Shown here: positions 44,409 to 58,359 of the stretch, piece by piece
Layout: the number at the start of each line of letters is the position of its first letter
How positions within the stretch are numbered: position 1 is the first letter of the stretch
Assembly: GCF_030270585.1 (NCBI RefSeq)
Contig: NZ_BSYI01000004.1
Coordinates: 1 to 64,000 of the forward strand
Length of the DNA: 64,000 nt
Origin: Paralimibaculum aggregatum
GTDB lineage: Bacteria > Pseudomonadota > Alphaproteobacteria > Rhodobacterales > Rhodobacteraceae
Reading direction: 5' to 3'
Translations under genes and position numbers: made by a program
Notes under the pieces: model-generated
What the model was told of the DNA's origin: nothing
What the model saw: only the letters and a program-made list of their open reading frames with translations
The model's database searches: none

Positions 44409-44974
44409 CCCGAGCCGTCTCCCGCCTGCGCCGCAGGGTGCTGATCTGCCTCGCGGCGATCGGTGCCGCCGCCGCCCTGCCCGCCGCCCTGCCCGCCGTC
44501 CTGCCCGGCGCCCTGCCCGCCGCGATGGCCGCCGAGCCGCTGCCGAGCCCCGCCGGGCCGGTGCTGCTGACCGTGACCGGCGCGATCGCGGTGCAGAATG
44601 CCGAGGGCGCGGCGCGGTTCGACCTGGCGATGCTCGAGGCGTTGCCGCAGACCCGCTTCCGGACCAGCACGATCTGGACCGACGGCGAGGTCGCGTTCAC
44701 CGGCGTCGCGCTCGCCGACCTGCTGGCGCGGCTCGGGGTCGGCGCGGGCATGCTGCGCGCCGTCGCGATCAACGACTACAAGATCGACATCCCGGTCTCG
44801 GACGCCGTCGAGGGCGGGCCGATGATTGCCTATCGCATCGATGGCGAGACCATGAGCGTGCGCCAGAAGGGGCCGCTCTGGGTGGTCTATCCCTATGACA
44901 GCAAGGCGGAATACCGCTCGGAGATCATCTATGCCCGGAGCATCTGGCAGCTCGACCGCATCATCGTCGAGTGA
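44405..44974 (+). CDS. Exported molybdopterin-fold (SUOX-like) small protein
   Basis: The 189-residue protein has an N-terminal signal peptide: basic RLRRR, then an Ala/Leu-rich core, with likely cleavage after AAMAA near residue 42. The mature part resembles the oxidoreductase molybdopterin-binding fold (LLTVTGAIA, FTGVALADLLARLGV, then INDYKIDIPVSDA and GPLWVVYPYD). No conserved cysteine for molybdenum is visible, so it is probably not an enzyme but a ligand- or redox-sensing periplasmic partner. It overlaps the regulator gene by four bases and the kinase gene by about 44, suggesting it acts with the kinase's sensor domain. Confidence 0.8.
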
Positions 44975-47900
44975 GCCCGGGGCGGCGCGCCCCGGCATCG
45001 GGCTGGCGCTGGCGCTGGCCATCGCCGCGCTGTCGATCACGGTGATCCTGGTGCTCGGCGACCGGGTCCGCGAGGGGCTCGCGGGCCTGCGCGCCCATCA
45101 CGACGACAACACCACCTGGTCGATGGCGCAGCTCAGCACCGACATGCTGCGGCTGCGCATCGACGCGCGCCGCGCCATCGATGCCGGCGCGGCGGATCTC
45201 GACGCGCTGCGCCGGCGCTACGACATCTTCTACAGCCGCGTCGGGATCCTGCTCGAGGGCAACGCGCTCGACCATGTCGAGCGGGCGGCGGAGCGCGCGG
45301 CGGCGACCGAGCTCGAGGCGTTCCGCGACGCGCTGGTGCCGCTGATGGACGGGCCGGACGCGGCGCTGCGGGCGGCGCTGCCCGGCATCGTCGAGCGGCT
45401 CGACCGGCTGTTCGTGCGGGCGCGCGATCTCGAGCTCGCGGTGCTGGCGGCGAAGGCGCAGGCCAGCACCGAGGAGCGCGAGAGCCTGATCTCGCTGCTG
45501 CTCTGGACCGGCGGCGCGATGCTCGCGGTCAATGCCGTGCTGATCGCCACCGCCGGCGGCATCGGCTTCCAGTCGCGCCGGATCGCGCGCCAGTCGGCCG
45601 AGCTGCGCCAGAGCGCCGAGCGCATGACCGCCTCGGTCGCCTCGGCGATCGACGCGGTGCTGGTCGCCGATGCCGACGGCACGATCATCGAGTACAACCC
45701 GGCCGCCGAGCGCATCTTCGGCTTTCCCCGCGCCGAGGCGATCGGCCAGATGATCGGCGAGCTGATCATCCCGCCCGAGCTGCGGGCGGCGCACCGGGCC
45801 GGCCTCGCGCGCTATCTCGCCACCGGCCGGAGCGATCTCGTCGGCAAGGGCCTGCACGAGCTGTCGGCGCTGAACGCCGCCGGCGAGCGCTTCCCGATCG
45901 AGCTCTCGATCGGGCGCTATTCCGGCGAGCGCGGGCCGCTGTTCATCGCCTATATCCGCGACATCTCCGAGCGCAAGCGCATCGAGGTGGAGCGCCGCGA
46001 GGCCTTCGAGCGCATCGCCTCGGCGGATCGCGCCAAGTCCGACTTCCTGGCGGTGATGAGCCACGAGATGCGGACCCCGGTGGCCGGCGTGCTCACCGCG
46101 CTCGATCTCGTCGGCCGCGAGCCGCTCGGCCCCTCCGGCCGGGCCAATCTCGAGCGCGCCAAGCGGTCCGCCGAGATCCTGCTCGGCCATGTCAGCGACG
46201 TGCTCGACATCGCCGCGATCGATTCCGGCAAGATCCAGCTCTCGCACCGGCCCTTCGCCCTCGGCGCGATGGTCGCCGAGCTCGCCGACAGCCTGCGCGG
46301 GCCGGCCGAGCGCCGCGGCAACCGCCTGACCGTCGCGCTCGACCCGTCGCTGCCGCCCTGGGTGGCCAGCGACGAGCGGCGCATCCGCCAGGTGCTGTCG
46401 AACCTGATCGGCAACGCGATCAAGTTCACCACCGGCGGGCGCATCGTGGTGGCGCTCGACCGCATCGGCGAGGCGGAGGGCCGGGTGCGCATCGGCTTCT
46501 CGGTCACCGATACCGGGATCGGCATCGGCAAGGCGGACCTGCCCAAGCTGTTCCAGGATTTCGTGACGCTCGACGCCGCCTACAGCCGCGAGGCGGGCGG
46601 CACCGGGCTCGGGCTGGCGGTGTCGCGGCGCATCGTCCGGGCGCTCGGCGGCGAGATCGGCGTCGAGAGCGCCAGGGGGGCGGGCAGCCGGTTCTGGTTC
46701 CGGCTGGCGCTCGATCCGGCCGAACCGGCCGGCAACGGCGAGGCGGTGCCGCCGCGCCAGGCGCATGCCGGCCGGCGGCTGCTGCTGGTCGAGGACAACG
46801 AGATCAACCGCGAGCTCGCCGCGCAGATGCTCGCCGAGGCGGGCTTCGCGGTGGCGCTGGCCGAGGACGGCATCATCGGCCTGCAGAAGGCCCGGCAGGC
46901 GCGCTTCGACCTGATCCTGATGGATGTCTCGATGCCGCGGCAGGACGGGATCGAGACCACCCGGCTGATCCGCGACCCGGCACAGGCCGCGGCCTCGCGC
47001 GAGAGCCCGATCATCGGCATCACCGCCCATGCCCAGCCCGAGGAGATCGAGCGCTTCCTGGCCGCCGGCATGGACCGCTGCCTGCTCAAGCCGCTGCGCA
47101 TCCCCGAGCTGCTCGCCGCGATCGAGGCGGTTCCCGATCGCCCCCCCGGAGCCCGCCGGGCCGAAGCCGGCGGGGCCGATACCGGCGGCGCCGATGCCCG
47201 CGAGGCCATTGCCGGCGCGCCCGAAACCGCCCCGTCAGGCACCGGCGCTCCCGATGCCGGCGGGGCCGATGCCAGCGCGCCCGATACCGCCGCCCCAGGT
47301 AGCGGCGTCCCCGATGCCGGCATGCCCGGAACCCACCTCCCCGAAGCCAGCGCCCCAGTGACCGGCGGCTCCGACAACAGCGAGGCCAGAGCCGGCCCCC
47401 CCGTAACCGGCGCCGCCGGCACCGGCACTCCCAAAACCGGGGGGGCCGATGCCGGCGGGGCCGAAGCCGGCGCGCCCGATATCGCCGCCTCAGGCACCGG
47501 CAGTTCCGACAACAGCGAGGCCAGAGCCGGCCCCCCCGGAACCGGCACCGCAAGCACCGGCGCTCCCGCTCCCGGCGGTGCCGATGCCAGCGGGGCCGAA
47601 GCCGGTGCGCCCGATACCGCCGCCTCAGGCACCGGCATCCCCGATACCGGCAGGGTCGAATCCGGCGCCCCCGATCCCGGCGCCACAAGAACCGGCGGTC
47701 CCGATAACGTTGGGATCGAAACCGGCACCCCAGATCCCGGCGCCTCGGGGACCTGCCTTCCAGATGCCAGCGGGGTCGAGACAGGCATCCCCGAAGTTGG
47801 CGCTACAGGAACCTGCGCCCACGATCCCGGAGGGGCCGGAGCCGGCACCCCCGATCCCGACGTCTCAGGGACCAGCCCTCCAGATGCAGGGGGGGTCGAG

Positions 47901-48815
47901 ACCGGCACCCCGGAAGCCGGCGCCTCCGGGGCCGGCATTCCCGATGCCGGCGGGGCCGGAGCCGAGCTCGCGAAGGCCGGCGCCACAGGAACCGGCGGCC
48001 GCGTTGCCAGCGTGCCCGGAACCGGGCTCCCCGGAGCCGGTGCTACAGGCAGCGCCTCTTCCGATGCCGTCGGAGCCGGAGCCAGCCTTCGCGCAGCCGG
48101 CGCGTCGCGAGCCGGTATCCCCGATGCCGGCGGGACCGGAGCCGACCTTGCGAAGGCTGGCGCCATAGGAACCGGTGGTCGCGATACCCGAGTGCCTCGA
48201 ACCGGGTTCCCCGGGGCCGACGCTACCGGCACCGACTCTCCCGAAGCTGGCGCCTCAGGGGCCGACCTCCTCGAAGCCGGCGTCACAGGCACCGGCGGTC
48301 CTGATAGCGGTGGGGGCGATATCGGCGCGCCCGAAGCCGGCGCCAAAGGCACCGGCGTCCATGAGGCCGGCGGGGCCGAGCCCCCCGCGGCCGCCGGCGA
48401 GCCGTCCGCCGCCGCGGCGCGGCGATCCGGCGAAGCGGCCGGGGACAGCATGGTGGGCATCGATGTCCCGCAGGCGCTAGCGCTGCTGTCCGGCCGCTCC
48501 TCCGGGCTCGTCGAGCGGGTTCTGGCGCAGTTCGAGACGGAGCAGGACCGGCGCTGGCAGGAGATCCGCCAGGCGCGGGCGCGCATGGATGCGCCCGGCG
48601 TCGCCCGCGCCGCCCACGCCCTCTGCGGCACCGCCTCGGCGGTCGGCGCGACCGGCCTCGCGGGCCTGATGGGCGAGGTCGAGAGCGCCGCCAAGGCCGG
48701 CAGCCTCGGCGCCTGCGATCGCGCCCTCGCCCGGGAAGCGGCCGCCCGCCGGGTCATCGCGGCCGATCTCGGGCATCTCCGGAAGGCGCTGGCCGATATC
48801 GCGGGAGAGCCCTGA
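44931..48815 (+). CDS. Hybrid sensor histidine kinase with a pentapeptide-repeat linker and HPt domain
   Basis: The protein has about 1294 residues; the start (ATG 44931) overlaps the previous gene and is uncertain. Order: membrane helix (about 24-44), periplasmic helical sensor, second membrane helix (about 187-210), PAS (225-346), HisKA with MSHEMRTPVAG (His near 378), ATPase (GTGLGLAVS), receiver (about 618-733, LILMDVSMP, LKPL), then about 400 residues of period-5 Gly/Ala/Pro repeat, and an HPt domain (about 1173-1294, AAHALCG). All phosphorelay residues are present. The likely output is the LuxO-like regulator upstream in the same operon. The linker length is exceptional. Confidence 0.88.
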   Translation: MPGASGSSTASSSSEPGAARPGIGLALALAIAALSITVILVLGDRVREGLAGLRAHHDDNTTWSMAQLSTDMLRLRIDARRAIDAGAADLDALRRRYDIFYSRVGILLEGNALDHVERAAERAAATELEAFRDALVPLMDGPDAALRAALPGIVERLDRLFVRARDLELAVLAAKAQASTEERESLISLLLWTGGAMLAVNAVLIATAGGIGFQSRRIARQSAELRQSAERMTASVASAIDAVLVADADGTIIEYNPAAERIFGFPRAEAIGQMIGELIIPPELRAAHRAGLARYLATGRSDLVGKGLHELSALNAAGERFPIELSIGRYSGERGPLFIAYIRDISERKRIEVERREAFERIASADRAKSDFLAVMSHEMRTPVAGVLTALDLVGREPLGPSGRANLERAKRSAEILLGHVSDVLDIAAIDSGKIQLSHRPFALGAMVAELADSLRGPAERRGNRLTVALDPSLPPWVASDERRIRQVLSNLIGNAIKFTTGGRIVVALDRIGEAEGRVRIGFSVTDTGIGIGKADLPKLFQDFVTLDAAYSREAGGTGLGLAVSRRIVRALGGEIGVESARGAGSRFWFRLALDPAEPAGNGEAVPPRQAHAGRRLLLVEDNEINRELAAQMLAEAGFAVALAEDGIIGLQKARQARFDLILMDVSMPRQDGIETTRLIRDPAQAAASRESPIIGITAHAQPEEIERFLAAGMDRCLLKPLRIPELLAAIEAVPDRPPGARRAEAGGADTGGADAREAIAGAPETAPSGTGAPDAGGADASAPDTAAPGSGVPDAGMPGTHLPEASAPVTGGSDNSEARAGPPVTGAAGTGTPKTGGADAGGAEAGAPDIAASGTGSSDNSEARAGPPGTGTASTGAPAPGGADASGAEAGAPDTAASGTGIPDTGRVESGAPDPGATRTGGPDNVGIETGTPDPGASGTCLPDASGVETGIPEVGATGTCAHDPGGAGAGTPDPDVSGTSPPDAGGVETGTPEAGASGAGIPDAGGAGAELAKAGATGTGGRVASVPGTGLPGAGATGSASSDAVGAGASLRAAGASRAGIPDAGGTGADLAKAGAIGTGGRDTRVPRTGFPGADATGTDSPEAGASGADLLEAGVTGTGGPDSGGGDIGAPEAGAKGTGVHEAGGAEPPAAAGEPSAAAARRSGEAAGDSMVGIDVPQALALLSGRSSGLVERVLAQFETEQDRRWQEIRQARARMDAPGVARAAHALCGTASAVGATGLAGLMGEVESAAKAGSLGACDRALAREAAARRVIAADLGHLRKALADIAGEP
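47154..48380 (+). repeat. 15-bp (pentapeptide) tandem repeat within the kinase gene
   Basis: Roughly 80 units of 15 bp encode a pentapeptide of the form G-x-P/A-D/E-A/T (for example GAPDA, GGADA, GIPDT, GTPEA). The period holds without frame breaks for about 1.2 kb. Larger segmental copies exist: a block containing GSDNSEARAGPP occurs twice (about 47370 and 47506), and a block with ELAKAGATGTGG recurs as DLAKAGAIGTGG. Copy number probably varies between strains. Confidence 0.9.
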
Positions 48816-51800
48816 GGCACCGCCCGCCCCGCACCCGCCAGCGGCGATGGCTTGCACCCGGCGCACTGGCAACGCTCGGCCGGGCCCCTCCCAGACCCGC
48901 CATGCCGACAGCACTCGGCCGGGCCAGTCCGACACTCGCCGCACACCCACTCCGCGCCCGCCAGCGGCGCGCGGCCCGCGCCCATCCGCTAGTCGGCCCA
49001 CACCCGTCCCGCCGGCAGCGCCCGGCCCGCACCTCGCGGCAGTGCCGGTACAGTCACGGCCGGCACCACTTCGCGCCCGTCCCGCACCCGACCGTTCCCG
49101 CCGGCAGCGCTCGGCCCGCGCGCGCCTGACACCAGCCGGCAGGCCCGGCTCGGCCCCGGGCAACCGCCGCGCCGCCCGGCAGCCGCCCGCATCCGGATCG
49201 GGAGCCGTTCCGGCATGTGCGCCCCGAGCAGGACCGTCCCGGCCCGCGCCGCCGCCCGAGGCGCAGGCGGCCCAGGACAGGACGACGCCAGATCGACCGG
49301 CTGCGGGAACTGGCCGCACCGCCCCCGCTGGCACGCTTTCCGTCCCGAGGATGCCGGGGCGCCCCGCGCCGCAACCACCGCAGACAAAGCCGCGCCCACA
49401 GCCGGCCGCAGGCCGCGGATGCCGGGCCTGGCGGCGTGTCCACCGTCACCGGCCTCCGGATCGGCGCGCGCTGGCCGGGGGCCTCCGGCGATCCCGGATC
49501 GGCCGGGCCATCCCCCGCGACCGCGGACGCCGTGAATGCCCAGGCCTTAGGGGGCGCCGCGTCCACCTCCATCGACCGCCGCGCGCCGGCCCGCATCCTG
49601 CGCGGTGAGATCCGCGCCCCACGCGACGCCCGGTCGAGGGCGCGCATCGCACCGGAGCGCCGCTCGCCCCGGCGATCTGCGGGCGGATCGCCGCGGAACC
49701 GGAGGCCGCCGGCCCCCGCAGCCTCCGGGAGCAGACCATGCGCCCGGAGCACCTCGTGGCCGCCGTCCGCGGCATCCCCGCACCAACGGCGCCGGCGATG
49801 GCAACATCATCGGCCCGCCCGGCCCGGCGCGGCAGCCTTCGCCCGGGATCGCAGGCGACCCTGACCGCGGCCCCCGCGACGAGGCGGGCATCCCGACCTC
49901 GGCGGCCGGGAACACCACGCGCTGGTGGCGCCCTCGGCCAGCGATGAAGACGCCGAGGTGCCGGTGCCGGTTTCGCCCCCGGCGGCGTGCATGGCGCCCT
50001 CAGCGGAACGGGCCGGATCCGGCGGCCGGACCCCGCGCATCCGAGGGACGGAGCGTCGCCGCAGCGGACCCGACACGCCGTTGGATCGTCCCGGGCGACA
50101 TCGGCACGCGCAGGGGCCCGGGCCGGATGCATTCGCCACGCCCCGCGCCCCGATCACGCAGCCCCAGGCGTGACCCAGGCGGAAGGTCGCGGCCGCGGGA
50201 CCCCCGTTCCAGCGGCTCGCATGGATGCCCGGAGCGGGACCGGCCGGAGCCGGTGCGGTGGCCCTGCGCGGCCCGGCCACGGGAGCGCTGCTGCGGCGGC
50301 CCGGCAGGTCACAGGATCATCCGGGCCGACATCGGCATGGGCGCGGGCCGGACGCGCCCGCGGCGCGATCGCGAAGCCTCCGGCATGACGCGCACGGATG
50401 GTCGGAGCGGCGGGAACCCTGCTCACAGCGGGAAGGCGATATCGTGACCCTGCAGGCGAGACGTGGCGCCGGCCGGCGCGTCGGGCACCTGCCCGGCATC
50501 GCCGCCACGGAAGCGGCTGATCGCCGCCGCCGGGCGCCGGCAGACGCGCCGGGCAGCATCGCTGCCACTGTCACCGGCGCCCCTCGCCGTTCGGGTGCCG
50601 GTCGCCGGCCCAAAAGGCGCTGGCCCCGTTCCGGTCGCGGCAGACCGATATGCATCGCTGACGACCGCCGCGCTGCAGGTCCCCGTGCGCCCAGCCCGGC
50701 GCCGGTGATCCGGTCGGGTGGCCACGGCGCCTGCCTTCTGCGCGCCGTCGGACGCACCCTCCGCGCGCGCGGCCCTGCTGCCTGTTGCCGGCAAGCGTGG
50801 CGGTGGTCTCGTTCCGGCTGCAGACGGTGCGACGGGCCTGGCCGGCGATCCGCAGGCTGCCGACCCCGGCCGGCTCGGGCCCGCTCCGGCACATCGGGCG
50901 GACGGCAATGCCGTCTGCCTGCGTCGCGCCGTCTGCCGCCCGGCTCGCCCGCCGGGACCGGGTGCCCGTTGCCGACGGGCGGGTGCCGGGCTCGGTCCGG
51001 CCGTCGACAGGTGCGGGTGCTGGCCCACGACCCGCGTGCTGCCGTTCCCTGCCTCCCCGAACCGGCTTCGGCGAGCCGGTCGGGTGGGGCTGCCGGTCGC
51101 CTTCCGCGCACCATGGCTGCCAGGTGCCCGCGCCGCGGCCCTGGCGCCGAAATGGCCGGCCTGAAACGGGGTGCGGCGGCAGCCGGAACGAAGACGAGAC
51201 CGGCGGCATGGGCCTCCCCTCCCCCGGTGCTGTCGGCGAACTGGGGCACCGCGCTGGACTGCGTCAGCCGGATATCGCTGCCCGCCGGGGTGCGGGTCAC
51301 CGCCGCGGCACCAGTGCTCGCCGCCCGGGCCGGGCCTCGCGCGCGCTGCCGCTGCCGGCCGGTGCGCGTCCCGCCTCGCTCCGACGCGGATGCCGCAGAG
51401 CGCCGCCACGAACGCCCGCATTGGCGAGCGATTGCGCGCAACGCAGCCGGCCCCGGCGGTGCGGGCGCGGGGTGCAGCGGCCTCGGTCGGCGCGGCGCCC
51501 TCTGGGCGAAGGTATAGACGGCCTTCGACCGGCCCGGCATCCGCCGGCGCCGGCATGCGCTCGACAATGGAGGCGGCGGGACAGGTGCTCTCGGTGCGCT
51601 CGCCGTCCGGCGTCAACGGTACTGGGCAGCGCGCAGCGCCCGAAGCTCGGGCAATGGTGGTAGGGGGCCTCGATGCGCAGGCCGAGGCGGTCCCACGGCG
51701 GCGCCGAGAACTCTGGCCCGGATGGTCCTGTCGGTTGCCGGGTCGCCGGACTGGTGCCGCGCCGGCCAGGGCTCCGGCGGCCGGCGTGCAGATATCGGTG

Positions 51801-53556
51801 CCCGGTCGCTGCCGGCTCGACCTTGGCGACGGCCTCGGCGGGGGCGCAGCCGGGGTCGAGGCGGTGCGGATGAACAACTCGCCGTTTCATCCATCGGGGG
51901 CTGGGGGAGCGGAAAGGGTTCGCGCGAACGTTCGGGCGCCGTTGGTCCGATGGAACTTTCCCGGTCTGGCGGAACTTCCTGCGCGAACATTGGTTCGTGG
52001 CGGTTCGGGGGCGGTTCGGCGGCGCTGGTGCCGGGGATCGCGGGGGCCCACCGATACCGGTCGCCTGCCCGGAGGCGCGCCCGGTCGATTGCAGGCCGGG
52101 CTTGGACAGATGCCGCGCCGCCCTCTCGCCGCGCGGGCCCAGGCGGCATGGGGGCGGTGCCGTCGCCGCGCTCGGCACGGGCGATGCGCTCGAACCGCGG
52201 CGGTGCCGGATAGAGACGCTGGCCGGCGGCGCTGGCGGGACCGAGTGGCCGGCCCGCCGGGAGCGGAATCGCGCGGTTGCCGGGGGCCGTGCGATCACGC
52301 CGGGCTGGGGGCTGATGCCGTTCAAGTACAGGGGCTTGAGCCAGACCGGAGCGCTCCGGTTGCCGGACTCGCCGGCAGTGCCGGCGGTCGCCATGCCGGT
52401 CATCCGCGCATCTGCCCGAGGCGGCTGACGGCCCTGTTTCCGGCGGCGGTGATGACGACGCCGGTGCCCGGCGTGGCATCCGGGGGCGGGGTCGCTGCGC
52501 TGGCCCCAAAGGCTGCCGGCCCTGCGCAGAGCGGGCCGGCCTCGGTGGCCGCGCCGCGGGCGGTGGCGGTGCGGCGGCTGGTGCCCGGGCCCCTGCCGAC
52601 ATCGCGATGGCGGCGGACCGCGGCGGGCTTGCCGGTCATCGTCCCGTCGGCGGAGCGGCCGATGCGGTTTGCCGGGCGCTCCCAGCGGCCCGCCTGTTTT
52701 CGGGTTTGGCTCTGGTGATGTTGGCGCTGACGTGGATTTCAGGGGAATGGTGGATTATCCATATAGTACAATCTGTTGTGGGCGATTTCCGTCTTTTCGG
52801 TTGAAGCTGCGGATGGTGGCGCTCCGGCGGGTGAGCCGGCCCGTGACTGCCATAAGCGCATGTGGTCCGGGGCGCCGGTCAGGGCGGTCTTGGCCGTCGC
52901 GACGCGGGCAGTGGTTGGTGCGCTCGTGTTTGGTGCGCTGCCATCGTTGCGGATCATGTTGGCGCCGGTATTGCGGCCGGTCTGGTCGCGATGGTCCCGG
53001 CATTGCGCCTGCGTCTCGCCCTTGATGGCGAGAACCGGTGCCGGCGCCGGATGGTGGCGGGCCGGGGCGGTGTTGCGTGACCCTTGCGGCGTTCGGCGGC
53101 GGGCTCGGTCTGGCTCTCTATCAGTGCCGTGGTCTGCGCCGTCATGTGCGGGGAGATGGCCTTGCGCGGGAGGTCGGCGGCGGGGCGGTGCCGGGCGCCT
53201 GCCGGCGGATGGCTGCACGGGCATCCCGGTGCCGGCATTGGCGATCTGCCTGCGGGCATGGCGATGCCGGGGAGCCGGCGCGCGGGCGGCTGACGATCTC
53301 TGCCATGTGGCGGGCGGAGGGCCGGTGGCGGAGAGCGTCTCGCGGGTGCTGCGGATCGGGCGCCGGGGAGCGCCGGGGCGCGGCATCGGGTAGGCGGGCG
53401 CGGGGCCGGGCCAGGCGGCCGTCGGAGACGGGCTTCCGGCGAAGAACCCGTTATCCGGCAGGGGGATGGCCAGCGCCCTGGCCGGGCCGGCGGGCGGTTG
53501 CCGCGAGGCCGGGCGCCGGGGCGGCGGGGCAGCGCCGCGGCGGATGGCGGGTGCGC
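48816..53556. other. 4.7-kb gene-free, GC-rich region between convergent genes
   Basis: All long frames here overlap in several phases, are rich in Pro/Arg/Ala/Gly, and show no domain or convincing start, so I do not call genes. The left part of the plus strand is C-rich (for example 30 C to 15 G at 48901-48960) and the right part G-rich (30 G to 18 C at 53041-53100). RNA read in from either flanking gene would therefore be C-rich and G-poor. Diverged duplications are present, such as 50083-50125 against 50314-50352. A short A+T-rich island lies at 52730-52800 with promoter-like TATAGTACAAT. No tRNA, CRISPR array or insertion sequence is visible. Confidence 0.7.
50083..50352 (+). repeat. Diverged direct repeat in the gene-free region
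   Basis: The segment starting GGATCGTCCCGGGCGACATC at 50083 recurs with few changes at 50314 (GGATCATCCGGGCCGACATC), each followed by a GGGCCGGA block. The spacing is about 231 bp, suggesting duplication of a unit of that size followed by drift. Confidence 0.5.
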
Positions 53557-57275
<3,719 letters not shown>

Positions 57276-57287
57276 CGGAGCCCCCCT

Positions 57288-58187
57288 TCAGGCAGCCTGC
57301 GGCCCGGCGCCGGTGCGCTCCGGCCGGAGCGCCCGGCACAGCGCGACGCTGACCTCGGCGCGGTTCAGGCTGTAGATGTGAAAATCGGTTAGTCCCGCGG
57401 CGGCGAGGCGCCGGCACTGCTCGGTCGCGACCGCGGCGGCGAGCCCGGCCCGGCGCGCCGGGTCGGCGTCGAGCCCCTCGAACATGCCCGCCAGCCAGCG
57501 CGGGATCGCGGCGCCGCAGGTCTCGGAGAACCGCCGGAGCCGCCCGAAATGGCTGACCGGCATGATCCCCGGCACGATCGGCCGGTCGATCCCGGCGGCG
57601 CGGGCGCGGTCGACGAAGCGCAGCACCGTATCGGTGTCGAAGCAATACTGGGTGATCGCCCGCCGCGCGCCGGCATCGAACTTGCGCCTGAGGTTGTCGA
57701 GATCCGCCGCGGCGCTGGCCGCCTCGGGATGCACCTCGGGATAGGCGGCCACCGAGATGTCGAAATCGGCGATGCGCATCAGCCCGGCGACCAGATCGGC
57801 GGCATGGCGATAGCCGCCCCCGGGCGGATGAGGGGCGCCGCCGGCCGGCGGATCGCCGCGCAGCGCCACGATGCGCCGGATGCCGGCGGCCCGGAGCGCG
57901 CGGGCCTCGTCGTCGATCTCCGCGCGCCGCGCGCCGATGCAGGTGAGGTGCTGCGCCACCGGCAGGCCGGTGCGCGCGGCGACCCGCTCGACCACGCCGC
58001 GGGTGCGGTCCCGCGTGGTGCCGCCGGCGCCATGGGTCACCGAGAAGCCCTCCGGGCCGAGCGCCGCCAGGCGGTCGACCACGCGGTCGAGCTGCGCCAG
58101 CCCCTCGGGCGTCCGCGGCGGGAACAGCTCGAAGGAGAAGCGGATGCCTGCGGCATCGGGCCCGGCAATGGGGCTGTGTCTGGTCAT
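57288..58187 (-). CDS. metF: 5,10-methylenetetrahydrofolate reductase
   Basis: The protein has 299 residues from ATG 58187. It is an FAD-dependent TIM barrel that supplies methyltetrahydrofolate to MetH. Conserved segments include FSFELFPPRTPEG (with the catalytic Glu), FSVTHGAGGTTRD, HLTCIGA, VALRGDPP and ITQYCFDTDTVLRF. The C-terminus has FHIYSLNRAEV. It lies 12 bp upstream of the split metH pair on the same strand and forms a methionine operon. I see no SAM riboswitch ahead of it. Confidence 0.95.
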   Translation of the reverse strand: MTRHSPIAGPDAAGIRFSFELFPPRTPEGLAQLDRVVDRLAALGPEGFSVTHGAGGTTRDRTRGVVERVAARTGLPVAQHLTCIGARRAEIDDEARALRAAGIRRIVALRGDPPAGGAPHPPGGGYRHAADLVAGLMRIADFDISVAAYPEVHPEAASAAADLDNLRRKFDAGARRAITQYCFDTDTVLRFVDRARAAGIDRPIVPGIMPVSHFGRLRRFSETCGAAIPRWLAGMFEGLDADPARRAGLAAAVATEQCRRLAAAGLTDFHIYSLNRAEVSVALCRALRPERTGAGPQAA

Positions 58188-58359
58188 GCCATCCGCCTGC
58201 CGGGGCGGAGGCGCGGCGCCGCCCGCCTCATTCCGGCATCCGGGATGGCTGGGTGCCCCGGGCGAGCGGCGCGGCATCGGCCGCCTCTCCCCGCCTGCCC
58301 GGGCCGCGCATCATCCTGCCGCGATACCCGGCCGGGGCGCCGCCCGCGCGCCGCCCGTC

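Noticed and set aside
47154-48380. CRISPR-like array
   Set aside because: The 15-bp periodicity is a continuous in-frame coding repeat with no spacers between units.
49320-49345. Third sigma-54 promoter (CTGGCACGCTTTCCGTC)
   Set aside because: The -24 box is good but the -12 position reads GT instead of GC, and no gene follows.
48477-52718. Several overlapping 200-500 residue frames between the kinase and metH genes
   Set aside because: They overlap in many phases on both strands, contain only Pro/Arg/Ala/Gly-rich sequence and lack domains or ribosome binding sites.
58188-58330. SAM or SAH riboswitch upstream of metF
   Set aside because: The leader is uniformly GC-rich and I could not find the conserved cores of known SAM/SAH riboswitches; a covariance search would settle it.
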